The notes beneath the pieces are model-generated. The model had not been told where the DNA came from. It saw only the letters and a program-made list of their open reading frames with translations, and made no database searches. This document shows positions 28,266 to 38,334 of a DNA stretch of 64,000 nt, one piece after another. The position numbers and the translations under genes were made by a program. This DNA is from Lachnospiraceae bacterium (lineage in GTDB: Bacteria > Bacillota > Clostridia > Lachnospirales > Lachnospiraceae). Location of the stretch: NCBI GenBank assembly GCA_017551165.1, contig JAFZMO010000071.1, forward strand, positions 62,001 to 126,000. The letters are read 5' to 3'. Position 1 is the first letter of the stretch, and each line of letters starts with the position of its first letter.

Positions 28266-31200
28266 ATGGCAAACAAGAAATCGATTCCGGAACCTGAAAA
28301 CAACAAGAAGGACCTCGGCAAAGAGGCCGCCGCTGCCGCTAAGACAACGAAGGACACCGGCAAGAAATCCTCGAAGAAAGAGGAGTCTGTCGATGATTTC
28401 GTAGCAGAGCAGAAGGCTTCCAATCAAAAGCGCAAGCAGGTGTATGACGAGGTCGTCCTGATCATCACCGGTCTGATCGGCATTTTGATCTACTTAAGCT
28501 TCATGGATGCGTGCGGCATCATCGGAAAGGGCATCAAGAATCTGTTGTTCGGTTTGCTCGGCGGAATTCTGCCGTATGTGTTCCCGATCGCCCTGTTCGG
28601 TCTTGTTTTCTATGTGCGCAAGAAGCCGGACGATCCGATGGCGATCAAAAAGACAACGATCTTCTTGATCTCGCAGTTCGTTCTTGCCGCGATCATCCAT
28701 CTGTTCAGCAACTGTGCCTCGGAGTATAAGTTCTTCGAGTCGTTCCCGGTCGGCTGGAAGTATCATAAGGGCGGCGGATTGTTCGGTGCCTGCCTTGCCA
28801 AGCCTTTGTACCTTTTGTTTGGCAAGATCGCATCGGTGATCATCCTGATCGCATTGCTTCTTGTCTGCATCATCCTGCTGATCGGACGTGCCGTGTTCCT
28901 CGAGCTTCACGAGTATCTCAAGGAGCGCAAGCGCCTTCGTGAGGAGGCGGAAAATGCGCAGTTCGGCGACGACTCGCCCTACGCGATCCCCGCGGAATCC
29001 TCGCAGCTGTTCACGATCGAAGACATTCAGGAGCAAAACCGCAAGAAGCGTGTCCAGATGGTGGATGCCGTTCCTCCGGAAGGCCCTGTGGACCTCAGTT
29101 TCTACGGAGAGCAGCCGGTTCGCAGAACTCCTGTCGAATCAAAGCAGAGCTTTTTGGACAAGCTTCTCGGGCGCAATAAGCCAGCTCCCGTAACAACGCC
29201 TACCTACACTGCGATCTTCACCGAAAACGGCGTTCAGACGACTCGCACGGACGCACAGGGTGTTACGACGCCTGTGGCGACGGAAAGTGCATTCCAGCCC
29301 GGCGATCTCGGACGCGATTCCCGTGTCACGCAGAGCGGTCATCCGTTCTACCAGATCGAGCTTGACCAGAAGTTCCGCGAGACAAGCGGTGCTGCAGGCA
29401 ACAGCATTTTAAAGACAGACTATCCGAATCATGTGGAAAATGATATTCCGGTTTCCGAGCGCGAGGCAGCACGCCGCGCAGAGGTGGAGCGCAAGCTGAA
29501 TGCCACGAATGCCACCGAAACCGCTCCGAAGGCGAAGCCCGTGGTTGACATTCCGATCAGCGGTCTCACTGACAATACGAGACCTGCTGCTGACCCGGAT
29601 TACAACCCGTACGATGCCGTAGAGGCTTCGGAGGCTGTCGCTCCTACGAGAGAAGAACTACTTGCAGGCGGTGTGAGAAAGCCGCAGGGAACTTCCGGAG
29701 AGGCTTCCGGTGCGCAGTCTGACGCGCAGGCAGGAGCACAGCAGGGAACTGCACAGGCCGGTGCTAACGGCGGATCCGCCGCTGCCGGCGAGGGCAACAC
29801 CGCAGACGAGCTCATGGCGATCGCACAGGCACCCAAGCCGGTGAAACCGTATCGTTTTCCGCCGGTTGACCTTCTCAAGAGACCGTCCGGCAAGAACGAC
29901 GGCATGACTCCGGAGCAGCTGAAGGCGACCGCAGCCAAGCTGCAGTCCACATTGCAGAGCTTCGGCGTCAACGTGACCGTAACCAACATCAGCTGCGGTC
30001 CGAGCGTCACCAGATACGAACTCACTCCCGAGCAGGGCGTAAAGGTAAGCCGTATCACGAATTTGGAAAATGATATCAAGCTCAACCTTGCTGCGGAGGA
30101 CATCCGCATCGAGGCTCCGATCCCGGGCAAATCGGCCGTCGGTATCGAGGTGCCGAACGCAGTGTCCTCAGGCGTATTGCTCCGCACACTGATCGAGTCC
30201 AAGGAGTTCCGCGAGAACAAGGGCAAGATCTCCTTTGCCGTCGGCAAGGACATCGGCGGAAGCATCGTTATCTCCGACATAGACAAGATGCCGCACCTGT
30301 TGATCGCAGGCGCAACCGGTTCCGGTAAATCCGTCTGCATCAACACCATGATCATCAGCCTCCTGTACAAGTACAAGCCGGAGGATCTGAAGCTGATCAT
30401 GATCGACCCGAAGGTCGTGGAGCTGAGCGTATACAACGGCATTCCTCACCTGATGATCAAGGTCGTGACCGACCCGAGGAAGGCAAGCAACGCACTCAAC
30501 TGGGCCGTGCAGGAGATGACACACCGCTACGATCTGTTCTCGCAGGTCGGCGTGCGCAACCTGGAAGGCTTTAACGAAAAGATCAAGAACAGTGAAACGC
30601 CGCTGCAGGACAACGAAGGCAACACGCTTCGCAAAATGCCGCAGATCGTGATCATCGTCGACGAGCTCGCAGACCTCATGATGGTCGCACCGGGCGAGGT
30701 CGAGGACGCTATCTGCCGACTTGCACAGCTCGCGCGTGCCGCAGGTATCCACCTCGTGATCGCAACGCAGCGTCCGTCCGTGGATGTCATCACCGGACTG
30801 ATCAAGGCAAACATTCCTTCGCGTATCGCATTTGCGGTATCCTCAGGAATCGACTCGAGAACGATCCTCGACCAGATCGGCGCGGAGAAGCTTCTCGGCA
30901 AGGGCGACATGTTGTTCTTCCCGCAGGGCATTCCGAAGCCGGTACGTCTTCAAGGCCCGTTCGTATCCGACGAGGAGATCCAGAGCATCGTCGACTTCCT
31001 CAGCGAGAAGAACGGTGCGGACTACGACGAGGCCGCCGCTGCCGGCATTCAGAACGGTGTCAGCACTGTCGCCGAGCAGATGAAGGGTGCCTCCGCAGAT
31101 GCAGCTCCCGACGACGGAAGAGATGAGTATTTTGCGCAGGCAGGACGCTTCATCATCGACAAGGACAAGGCTTCCATCGGTATGCTGCAGCGTGTATACA

Positions 31201-31343
31201 AGATCGGTTTCAACCGTGCGGCGCGCATCATGGACCAGCTCTCGGACGCCGGCGTAGTCGGACCCGAGGAGGGAACCAAGCCCCGCAAGATCCTGATGAC
31301 GGCGGAAGAGTTCGAAGCCTTCCTGCAGTCCGGCAAGAACTGA
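28266..31343 (+). CDS. ftsK: DNA translocase FtsK/SpoIIIE family
   Basis: A 1025-residue translocase that pumps chromosomal DNA at the division or sporulation septum. After a charged N-terminal tail, about four membrane segments lie between residues 55 and 215; a long Ala/Gln/Gly-rich linker follows; the motor has Walker A GATGSGKS (682-689) and Walker B VIIVDELADLMM. The C-terminal gamma winged-helix domain (about 955-1020, SIGMLQRVYKIGFNRAARI) recognises oriented DNA motifs. Starts after gaggagggg. Confidence 0.96.
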   Translation: MANKKSIPEPENNKKDLGKEAAAAAKTTKDTGKKSSKKEESVDDFVAEQKASNQKRKQVYDEVVLIITGLIGILIYLSFMDACGIIGKGIKNLLFGLLGGILPYVFPIALFGLVFYVRKKPDDPMAIKKTTIFLISQFVLAAIIHLFSNCASEYKFFESFPVGWKYHKGGGLFGACLAKPLYLLFGKIASVIILIALLLVCIILLIGRAVFLELHEYLKERKRLREEAENAQFGDDSPYAIPAESSQLFTIEDIQEQNRKKRVQMVDAVPPEGPVDLSFYGEQPVRRTPVESKQSFLDKLLGRNKPAPVTTPTYTAIFTENGVQTTRTDAQGVTTPVATESAFQPGDLGRDSRVTQSGHPFYQIELDQKFRETSGAAGNSILKTDYPNHVENDIPVSEREAARRAEVERKLNATNATETAPKAKPVVDIPISGLTDNTRPAADPDYNPYDAVEASEAVAPTREELLAGGVRKPQGTSGEASGAQSDAQAGAQQGTAQAGANGGSAAAGEGNTADELMAIAQAPKPVKPYRFPPVDLLKRPSGKNDGMTPEQLKATAAKLQSTLQSFGVNVTVTNISCGPSVTRYELTPEQGVKVSRITNLENDIKLNLAAEDIRIEAPIPGKSAVGIEVPNAVSSGVLLRTLIESKEFRENKGKISFAVGKDIGGSIVISDIDKMPHLLIAGATGSGKSVCINTMIISLLYKYKPEDLKLIMIDPKVVELSVYNGIPHLMIKVVTDPRKASNALNWAVQEMTHRYDLFSQVGVRNLEGFNEKIKNSETPLQDNEGNTLRKMPQIVIIVDELADLMMVAPGEVEDAICRLAQLARAAGIHLVIATQRPSVDVITGLIKANIPSRIAFAVSSGIDSRTILDQIGAEKLLGKGDMLFFPQGIPKPVRLQGPFVSDEEIQSIVDFLSEKNGADYDEAAAAGIQNGVSTVAEQMKGASADAAPDDGRDEYFAQAGRFIIDKDKASIGMLQRVYKIGFNRAARIMDQLSDAGVVGPEEGTKPRKILMTAEEFEAFLQSGKN

Positions 31344-31360
31344 TCATTTAGGGAGTCCTT

Positions 31361-33403
31361 ATGGGAATCATTCATGTTTTAAATCCGGAAACCATCAACC
31401 AGATCGCGGCCGGGGAGGTCATTGAGCGCCCGGCCTCGGTCGTGAAGGAGCTTGTGGAAAATGCTTTGGATTCCGGCGCAACAGGGATCACCGTAGAAAC
31501 GGAGCAGGGAGGAATCTCCATGCTCCGTGTTTCTGACAACGGAAGCGGTTTTGCGGCTGACGACATCCGCACCGCATTTCTTCGTCACGCCACAAGCAAG
31601 ATCACGACCGGAGAGGATCTGTTCCGCATCCACAGCCTCGGTTTCCGCGGCGAGGCGCTCTCGAGTATCGCCGCTGTGGCGCGCGTTGAACTTCTCACGT
31701 ACAACACCGAGGACTATCTCGGCAGCCGCTACGTGATCGAAGGAGGAGAGGAGATCTCCCTCTCGGAAGCCGGATGTCCGCAGGGCACGACGATGATCGT
31801 TCGCGACTTGTTCTACAATGTTCCCGCGCGACGCAAATTCTTAAAGACGCCTGTCGCCGAGACCGGATATATCAACGAGCTGATGTGCCGCTTCGGCATC
31901 GCACATCCCGAGATCTCATTCACATTGATCTCGCAGGGCAAGACCTTGCTCCACACACCCGGCAACGGCAAGCTCCGCGATGCGGTGTACGCCTCCTACG
32001 GCCGTGAGATCGCCGACAATCTGATCCCCGTTCACGCGGAGACGGATGTCCTCACGATCGACGGTGTGATCGGCAAACCGGTCATCGCGAGGAGCAACCG
32101 AAATCTCGAGTTGTGCTTCGTCAACGGTCGTGACATCCGAAGCGCTGTCGTCGGCAAGGCGATCGAGGACGCCTATCAAGGCTACCTCATGCAGCACAAG
32201 TATCCGTTCACCGCGATCACGCTCACGATCCGCCCGGAGACGATCGATGTCAACGTGCATCCCACAAAAAATGATGTCCGTTTCTCCGACAGGGAAGCCG
32301 TCGCCAATGCGATCACAACATCGCTGCGCAAGGCACTTCGAGATTCCATCCTGATCCAGGATGCCGTGCTCGGGGAAGCTTCAAAGGAGCCGGCAGACAA
32401 GCCGCAACCGCAACCGAGACCCGCGGAGTTCTTTGAGACCAACCGAAGAAGCGTGGAGCGGTACACCGTGCCGACGCAGGTTCCTGTAGTCCAAAAAACA
32501 TCCGAGTCTGTTGCATATTCCGATGATAAGATCAATACCGATCTGAACGAGGGCAGTGTTACCTACGGAACAGTTTCGCAGGAGACATCTGACAAGGTCG
32601 AAACCTCGGTTCTCAAAGATACTATTGATTCCGATCATAGTGAAACTGCAGTTTCCGATCATGACAATACCGTTGCTTCCGATCATGCTGATACTTTAGC
32701 AAACACTGCACCTGCAGACGTCACGCCTCTTGTCAAAAAGGATCCCGTTCCTTCCACGGCATCGCAGCTGTTGGAGAAGGAGATCATCACCGGCGAGCAG
32801 ATGACGTTCATGGATGCGAGCGCCGAGCCGACATACCGCATGGTCGGGCAAGTGTTTGACACCTACTGGATCATCCAACTGGACCATGAGATGCTGATGA
32901 TCGATCAGCATGCGGCTCATGAGAAGATCAATTATGAGCGTCTCCTCGCGCAGGTAAAAAACCACGAGGTTTATACACAGCAAATGCAGCCGCCTTGCGT
33001 CGTTCCGCTCACGATCCGCGAGGAGGAAACCCTTCTTGCGAACATGGAGTATTTTACGGAACTCGGGTTTGAGATCCGTGACCTGGGCGGAAGAGAGTAC
33101 GGCATCTTCGGCGTGCCGACGGTGCTGTTCGACATCTCGCCGAGAGATTATTTTTCGCAGACACTGGATTCGCTGACCGAGAGCGGCTCGAAGGAACCGC
33201 TGTTGCGCGTCCTGGAGCGTCTTGCTTCCATGTCGTGCAAGGCTGCCATCAAGGGCGGTCAGACGATCAGCTTCACCGAGGCGGACCATTTGGTAGCCGA
33301 GCTGTTGAAACTCGACAATCCGTACCAGTGTCCGCACGGAAGACCGATCATCATCTCGATGAGCGAGTACGAGATTGAAAAGAAGTTCAAGCGTATTGTT
33401 TAA
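31361..33403 (+). CDS. mutL: DNA mismatch repair protein MutL
   Basis: A 680-residue MutL. The GHKL ATPase domain shows ELVENALDSGA, DNGSGF and GFRGEALSSIAA; the C-terminal dimerisation domain has the metal-dependent endonuclease motif DQHAAHE (from Asp515) and QCPHGRP, so it should nick DNA as Firmicutes MutL does. The interdomain linker (about 330-465) contains three 8-residue repeats starting SDH and is visibly more AT-rich than the rest. mutS is not in the window. It is followed 9 bases later by miaA. Confidence 0.96.
   Translation: MGIIHVLNPETINQIAAGEVIERPASVVKELVENALDSGATGITVETEQGGISMLRVSDNGSGFAADDIRTAFLRHATSKITTGEDLFRIHSLGFRGEALSSIAAVARVELLTYNTEDYLGSRYVIEGGEEISLSEAGCPQGTTMIVRDLFYNVPARRKFLKTPVAETGYINELMCRFGIAHPEISFTLISQGKTLLHTPGNGKLRDAVYASYGREIADNLIPVHAETDVLTIDGVIGKPVIARSNRNLELCFVNGRDIRSAVVGKAIEDAYQGYLMQHKYPFTAITLTIRPETIDVNVHPTKNDVRFSDREAVANAITTSLRKALRDSILIQDAVLGEASKEPADKPQPQPRPAEFFETNRRSVERYTVPTQVPVVQKTSESVAYSDDKINTDLNEGSVTYGTVSQETSDKVETSVLKDTIDSDHSETAVSDHDNTVASDHADTLANTAPADVTPLVKKDPVPSTASQLLEKEIITGEQMTFMDASAEPTYRMVGQVFDTYWIIQLDHEMLMIDQHAAHEKINYERLLAQVKNHEVYTQQMQPPCVVPLTIREEETLLANMEYFTELGFEIRDLGGREYGIFGVPTVLFDISPRDYFSQTLDSLTESGSKEPLLRVLERLASMSCKAAIKGGQTISFTEADHLVAELLKLDNPYQCPHGRPIIISMSEYEIEKKFKRIV
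32629..32700 (+). repeat. 24-bp periodic repeat in mutL linker
   Basis: TTCCGATCAT occurs at 32629, 32653 and 32677, exactly 24 bases apart, encoding three SDH-starting octapeptides. The surrounding linker DNA is AT-richer than the flanking mutL domains. Confidence 0.8.
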
Positions 33404-33412
33404 GGAGTCACC

Positions 33413-34357
33413 GTGGAACCGTTGATCATTCTGTCAGGCCCGACCGCAGTCGGTAAAACCGAACTTTCCCTGTCGCTGGCAGAAGCGATCGGAGGAGAGA
33501 TCATCAGCGCCGATTCGATGCAGGTGTACCGCCGCATGGACGTCGGAACCGCGAAGATCCTGCCGGACGAGCGGCGCGGCATCCCGCATCATTTGATCGA
33601 CATATTGGAACCGGACGAGCCGTGGGACGTCACACAGTTCACGGAACGCGCTGAAGAAGCGATCCGCCAAATCCGCGCGAACGGACATCTCCCGATCGTT
33701 GTAGGCGGCACAGGGTTTTACATCCAGGCACTTGTCAAAGGCCTGCAATTTGATGAAGAACCAAGAGACGGATACCGTGAGATTTTGGAGGCAACCGACT
33801 CCGAGAAGCTTTTTGAGATGCTTCAAAACATCGATCCCGCAAGTGCAAAGACCATCCCGATCGGCAATCGAAAGCGCATGATCCGCGCGATCGAATACGA
33901 GCACTACCACGGTGAGCCGATCTCAGCGCTGAACAAGCGTCAGAGAGAGCAGCCGTACGAGTATAACAGTGCTTATTTCGTCCTCACGATGGAGCGCGCA
34001 AAGCTCTACGAACGGATCGAGATGCGTGTGGATCAGATGATCCGGGAAGGACTTCCCGAGGAAGTTCACAGGCTTCTTGAGGACGGTGTCAGCGAGACGT
34101 GCGTATCGATGCAGGGCCTTGGATATCGGCAAATGGTCCCTTACCTCCGCGGAGAATGTTCACTTTCTGAGGCTGCGGACCGCATCAAGCTGGAGACGAG
34201 ACATTTTGCGAAGCGACAGATGACGTGGTTTCGCAGGGAGAAGGACGTCATTTTCCTCGAGAAGAAAGCCTCTGCCGAGGCAGAGACGGGAATGACCGAG
34301 GAAGAAATACTGCAGCAAATGCTTGCTGTGTTACGGGAGAAAGGAATCCTCAGTTAA
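33413..34357 (+). CDS. miaA: tRNA dimethylallyltransferase
   Basis: A 314-residue MiaA that adds the dimethylallyl group to A37 of tRNAs reading UNN codons. The P-loop GPTAVGKT is at residues 9-16, with ISADSMQVYRRMDVGTAK, VVGGTGFYIQAL, and FAKRQMTWFRRE near the end. The start is GTG with taaggag upstream, chosen because it gives the conserved N-terminus. It ends four bases before the next start. Confidence 0.96.
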   Translation: MEPLIILSGPTAVGKTELSLSLAEAIGGEIISADSMQVYRRMDVGTAKILPDERRGIPHHLIDILEPDEPWDVTQFTERAEEAIRQIRANGHLPIVVGGTGFYIQALVKGLQFDEEPRDGYREILEATDSEKLFEMLQNIDPASAKTIPIGNRKRMIRAIEYEHYHGEPISALNKRQREQPYEYNSAYFVLTMERAKLYERIEMRVDQMIREGLPEEVHRLLEDGVSETCVSMQGLGYRQMVPYLRGECSLSEAADRIKLETRHFAKRQMTWFRREKDVIFLEKKASAEAETGMTEEEILQQMLAVLREKGILS

Positions 34358-34361
34358 TACT

Positions 34362-35648
34362 ATGAAACTTGACCAGATTTACAAACGTTTAGGAATTGAC
34401 GAAGAGCTGTTTCAACTTGGCGCAAAGACCGAGTCCGCACTTGCGGAGCGCTTCGCGGAGATCGACCGAACGGCGGAGATCTGCCAGATGAAGGTCATTG
34501 CCGCGATGCAGAAGAACAGAGTCAGCGCAGAGTGCTTTGAGACGTCCACGGGTTACGGCTACAACGATCTCGGACGAGACACGCTCGAGGCGGTGTACGC
34601 CGATGTGTTCCACACGGAAAGTGCACTCGTTCGCGCACAGATCACCTGCGGCACACACGCACTGGCACTTGCGATGTCTGCAAACGTACGCCCGGGCGAC
34701 GAGATCCTCTCGCCTGTAGGGAAACCGTACGACACGCTCGAGCAGGTCATCGGCATCACGCCGGCACCGGGGTCTCTTGCGGAGTACGGAGTCACTTATC
34801 GACAGGTTGAACTGCTTCCCGACAATTCCTTTGATTATGACAGCATCCGCGCTTCGATCAACGAGCACACAAAGCTTGTGGAGATCCAGCGGAGCAAGGG
34901 ATACCTGACGAGACCGACATTTTCCGTGGCACAGATCGGAGATCTGATCTCGTTCATCAAGGGAATCAAGCCCGATGTGATCTGCATGGTGGACAATTGC
35001 TACGGTGAGTTCGTCGAGACGATCGAGCCTTCCGATGTCGGCGCCGACCTTGTCGTCGGTTCGCTCATCAAAAACCCCGGCGGCGGCCTTGCCCCGATCG
35101 GAGGTTACATCGCAGGCCGCGAGGATCTTGTGGAACAGTGCGCGTACCGTCTCACAAGCCCGGGACTCGGAAGAGAAGTCGGTGCATCCTTAGGTGTATC
35201 GCGCAGCTTCTATCAGGGCCTGTTCCTCGCGCCGACCGTGGTTGCGTCCGCACTCAAGGGTGCGATCTTCGCAGCCAACCTCTACGAGCCTCTCGGTTTC
35301 CCGTGCGTGCCGGGGGCGGCGGAAGAGCGTCACGATATCATTCAGGCGGTTACACTCGGTTCCCCCGAGAGAGTGATCGCATTTTGCAAGGGCATTCAGG
35401 CCGGAAGCCCTGTGGACAGCTACGTTTCGCCGGAGCCCTGGGCAATGCCCGGATACCACTCGGATGTCATCATGGCGGCCGGCACATTCTATCAGGGTTC
35501 CTCCATTGAGCTCTCCGCGGACGGCCCGATCGAGCCTCCGTACGCCGTGTACTTCCAGGGCGGCCTTACGTGGGCACACGCAAAGTTCGGCATCCTCAAG
35601 TCGCTGCAGTCGCTCAAGGACGCCGGGCTGTTGCCCTGTATTGTATGA
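34362..35648 (+). CDS. PLP-dependent YnbB family protein (methionine gamma-lyase-like, aluminium-resistance annotation)
   Basis: A 428-residue protein of the cysteine/methionine-metabolism PLP fold. The start at 34362 is preferred because it lies just after miaA and gives the family N-terminus. The probable PLP lysine is Lys237 in GSLIKNPGGG, with MVDNCYGEF upstream and GTHALALAM in the cofactor pocket. In Firmicutes this family sits beside miaA and hfq; here no hfq lies between. Its substrate is not known to me; names such as aluminium-resistance protein are historical. Confidence 0.85.
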   Translation: MKLDQIYKRLGIDEELFQLGAKTESALAERFAEIDRTAEICQMKVIAAMQKNRVSAECFETSTGYGYNDLGRDTLEAVYADVFHTESALVRAQITCGTHALALAMSANVRPGDEILSPVGKPYDTLEQVIGITPAPGSLAEYGVTYRQVELLPDNSFDYDSIRASINEHTKLVEIQRSKGYLTRPTFSVAQIGDLISFIKGIKPDVICMVDNCYGEFVETIEPSDVGADLVVGSLIKNPGGGLAPIGGYIAGREDLVEQCAYRLTSPGLGREVGASLGVSRSFYQGLFLAPTVVASALKGAIFAANLYEPLGFPCVPGAAEERHDIIQAVTLGSPERVIAFCKGIQAGSPVDSYVSPEPWAMPGYHSDVIMAAGTFYQGSSIELSADGPIEPPYAVYFQGGLTWAHAKFGILKSLQSLKDAGLLPCIV

Positions 35649-35669
35649 GCCACGGTTTTGTGGTATAAT
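35641..35669 (+). promoter_or_regulatory. Predicted promoter of radC-mreB
   Basis: TTGTAT (35641-35646), 17-base spacer, TATAAT (35664-35669) preceded by TGG, an extended -10. The -35 overlaps the end of the upstream gene. Confidence 0.75.
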
Positions 35670-35711
35670 ATGATTTGATGTTTTCCCCCGGAGAAAGGGA
35701 AAGGATCAACC

Positions 35712-36392
35712 ATGAGATTGCAAAAACTTCATGAGGGAAGGCTGCTTCCCGACGAAAAGGCCGCCAAATACGGTATGGCTTCCCTGACCGACGCCGAACT
35801 GCTCGCGATCATTTTGCGAAGCGGAACGAGAGAGTGCAATGTGCTGGAACTGACCGAAAGGATCGTGCGTGAGATCGGCGGAGACATCGGCGGGATCATA
35901 ACATACGGTGCGGACAGACTTGATTCCATCAAGGGGATCGGGCGCGTCAAGATGCTGCAGATGACGGCGATCGGCGAATTGTCGAGGCGCATCTGGAACA
36001 GCAGGCGTGACTTGCGGGTTCCGCTCTCGACACCGGAAGCGGTGTTTGAGTACTTTCGCGAGGACCTGCGTCATGCGGACACCGAGGAGGTGCATCTGGC
36101 GCTTCTTGACGTCAAGTGCCGCCTGATCCGCCACGTGCCGCTTTCCAAGGGCACGTTACACGCATCGCCGCTGTGTCCGAGAGACGTGTTTGAGTCGGCG
36201 CTTCGTTACCACGCGGCTTCCTTCATCGTGATACACAACCATCCGAGCGGTGACAGCACTCCGAGCAAGGAGGATATCAGTGTCACCAAGACGCTGCATG
36301 AGCTCGGCCGGTCCATGCAGCTGCCGATGCTTGACCACATCATCGTCGGCAATCCCGGCTACTACAGTTTCAAAGACGCGGGAGCGTTGTAA
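35712..36392 (+). CDS. radC: RadC family JAB-domain protein
   Basis: A 226-residue RadC. An N-terminal helix-hairpin-helix region (about residues 64-82, IKGIGRVKMLQM) precedes a JAB/MPN metal site HNHPSGDSTPSKED (His175, His177, Asp188). The family is widely annotated as DNA repair, but its enzymatic role is not settled. The gene directly precedes mreB, the usual Firmicutes order, and starts the promoter-driven unit. Confidence 0.93.
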   Translation: MRLQKLHEGRLLPDEKAAKYGMASLTDAELLAIILRSGTRECNVLELTERIVREIGGDIGGIITYGADRLDSIKGIGRVKMLQMTAIGELSRRIWNSRRDLRVPLSTPEAVFEYFREDLRHADTEEVHLALLDVKCRLIRHVPLSKGTLHASPLCPRDVFESALRYHAASFIVIHNHPSGDSTPSKEDISVTKTLHELGRSMQLPMLDHIIVGNPGYYSFKDAGAL

Positions 36393-36406
36393 CTACAGGA
36401 GTTCCT

Positions 36407-37435
36407 ATGGTTAACAAATTATACGGAATTGATTTCGGCACGTACGCCATCAAGATCACGAGAGTCCACCAGGGCCTGTGCTTTCACCAGAAGAGTGTGA
36501 TCGCATCGCGCGGCAAGGACCAGATCATCGCGATCGGCGAAGAAGCCTACGAGATGTACGGCAAACAGCCCGAATACATCAACATTGATTTTCCGATCCG
36601 AAACGGCGTTGTCGCCGATTACGATAAAATGCTGTCCCTGATCAACTGCATCGCGATGGATATGTCGCGTGCCGGAGATAAAATGAAGGGCGCAAGCTTT
36701 GTGGTCGCAGTGCCTACTGAGGTCACTGACGTCGAGAAGAAGACATTTTACGACATCATCGACTCCTCGATCATCCGCCCGAAGCGCATACGCATCGCGG
36801 AGAAGCCGCTCGCGGACGCCCTTGGGTGCGGCATTGACATTGAGGGAAGCAACGGCTCCCTGATGGTGAACATCGGTGCCGACACGACCGAGATCTCCGT
36901 GATCTCGCAGGGAGGCATTGTGCTGAGCCGCCTGTGCTCCTGCGGCGGTGCCAAATTTGACGAGGCGATCATTGCGGCCGTCCGCCGCATGCACAATCTC
37001 ATGATCGGAGCGCGCACGGCCGAGCAGATCAAGATCGGCCTTGTGAACTACACATACGGTGCCGACGCCGTGATGAAGGCGTACGGACGAGATTACATGA
37101 GCGGTCTTCCGAGAGAGCGGGAGATCACAACGGAGCTTGTCAACAAGGCGGTCGCCGAACCGCTTGAGTATATCCTTGAGGCTGTTCGTTCCGTGCTGGA
37201 GCGCATTCCGCCCGAGATCTCCGCGGACGTGTACCGCGGCGGCATCACGATCTCCGGCGCATCCTCGGCACTCGGCGGACTTGCCGACTATGTTTCGCAG
37301 TCGACCGGACTTCGCGTCAACATCGCGCCGAACGGTGCGACCAGCGTCGTAGACGGACTCTCGCTCATCATGGAGGATGAGAGATACACGCACTTGGCCA
37401 AGCCGCTTCGCAGAACCTACTACGAGAACGACTGA
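36407..37435 (+). CDS. mreB: Rod-shape determining protein MreB
   Basis: A 342-residue bacterial actin. Nucleotide-binding elements YGIDFGTYAIKI (phosphate 1), VNIGADTTEISVIS (phosphate 2) and GGITISGASSALGG are present. It forms membrane-bound filaments that guide lateral wall synthesis. It is more divergent than typical MreB at phosphate 1 (TYAIKI rather than TANTLV or TSNTLV). First of the mreBCD-PBP2 cluster. Confidence 0.93.
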   Translation: MVNKLYGIDFGTYAIKITRVHQGLCFHQKSVIASRGKDQIIAIGEEAYEMYGKQPEYINIDFPIRNGVVADYDKMLSLINCIAMDMSRAGDKMKGASFVVAVPTEVTDVEKKTFYDIIDSSIIRPKRIRIAEKPLADALGCGIDIEGSNGSLMVNIGADTTEISVISQGGIVLSRLCSCGGAKFDEAIIAAVRRMHNLMIGARTAEQIKIGLVNYTYGADAVMKAYGRDYMSGLPREREITTELVNKAVAEPLEYILEAVRSVLERIPPEISADVYRGGITISGASSALGGLADYVSQSTGLRVNIAPNGATSVVDGLSLIMEDERYTHLAKPLRRTYYEND

Positions 37436-37458
37436 TCTTTTCATTTTACGAGGTAGTT

Positions 37459-38325
37459 ATGAATTCCCGCAAGAAGCCAAATTACGGAATCGAGCCGAAG
37501 TACATCCTCATGCTGTGCATCATGATGTGCCTGTGTCTCATCCTGTTTTCGTACCGGTTTCCGAAGATCTTCGAACCGTTGCGCAAGGGGTTGAACACAT
37601 GCCTTGTTCCCATGCAGAAGGGCATCCATGTGGTCGGCACGCAGTTCGACGACATCAGCGCCAAGTTCGAGGACATCGATAAGCTTCGCGCGGAAAATGA
37701 AGCGCTGCGCAAAGAGTTGACCGATCTTCAGTACAGAAACGAGATGCTCTCGCAGGATCTGTACGACATGGAGCTGTACAAGCAGCTTCTCGAGCTCGAC
37801 AAGACGTACCCCGAGTACACCAAGGTCGGCGCGAACATCATCGCGCGTGACAGCAGTGGATTTTACGCGACATTCACGATCGACAAGGGCTCCAAAAACG
37901 GCATGAAGGTGGACATGAACGTGATCGCGGACAACGGTCTCGTCGGCATCATCACCGAGGTCGGCCCAAACTACTCGATCGTGCGTTCCATCGTAGACGA
38001 CAACAGCTATGTGAGCGCGACGATCATGAAAACGGGAGATAACTGTATCGTGTGCGGAAGCCTGTCGCTTCTGACGAAGGGCTTCATCCGCGTGCGCGAC
38101 ATCACGGTCAATTCCCAGGCGAAGAACAACTACAAGGTCTACACCTCGGATCTCAGCGAAAAATATCTTCCCGGCCTTTTGATCGGCTATCTGTCGAACA
38201 TCACGACGGAGACCGACGGCATGACCAAGGTCGGTTACCTGACGCCGGTGGTCGATTTCGAGCACCTGACGACAGTGCTTGTCATAACACAGGTCAAGGA
38301 GACGGTGATCATCCCGAAGGACTAA
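37459..38325 (+). CDS. mreC: Rod-shape determining protein MreC
   Basis: A 288-residue protein with one N-terminal membrane segment (about residues 13-31), a coiled coil (about 70-115, ENEALRKELTDL) and the beta-rich extracellular MreC domain with IDKGSKNGMKVDMNVIADNGLVG. It links MreB to the wall-synthesis enzymes outside the membrane. It lies 23 bases after mreB. Confidence 0.95.
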   Translation: MNSRKKPNYGIEPKYILMLCIMMCLCLILFSYRFPKIFEPLRKGLNTCLVPMQKGIHVVGTQFDDISAKFEDIDKLRAENEALRKELTDLQYRNEMLSQDLYDMELYKQLLELDKTYPEYTKVGANIIARDSSGFYATFTIDKGSKNGMKVDMNVIADNGLVGIITEVGPNYSIVRSIVDDNSYVSATIMKTGDNCIVCGSLSLLTKGFIRVRDITVNSQAKNNYKVYTSDLSEKYLPGLLIGYLSNITTETDGMTKVGYLTPVVDFEHLTTVLVITQVKETVIIPKD

Positions 38326-38334
38326 GGAGACAGT

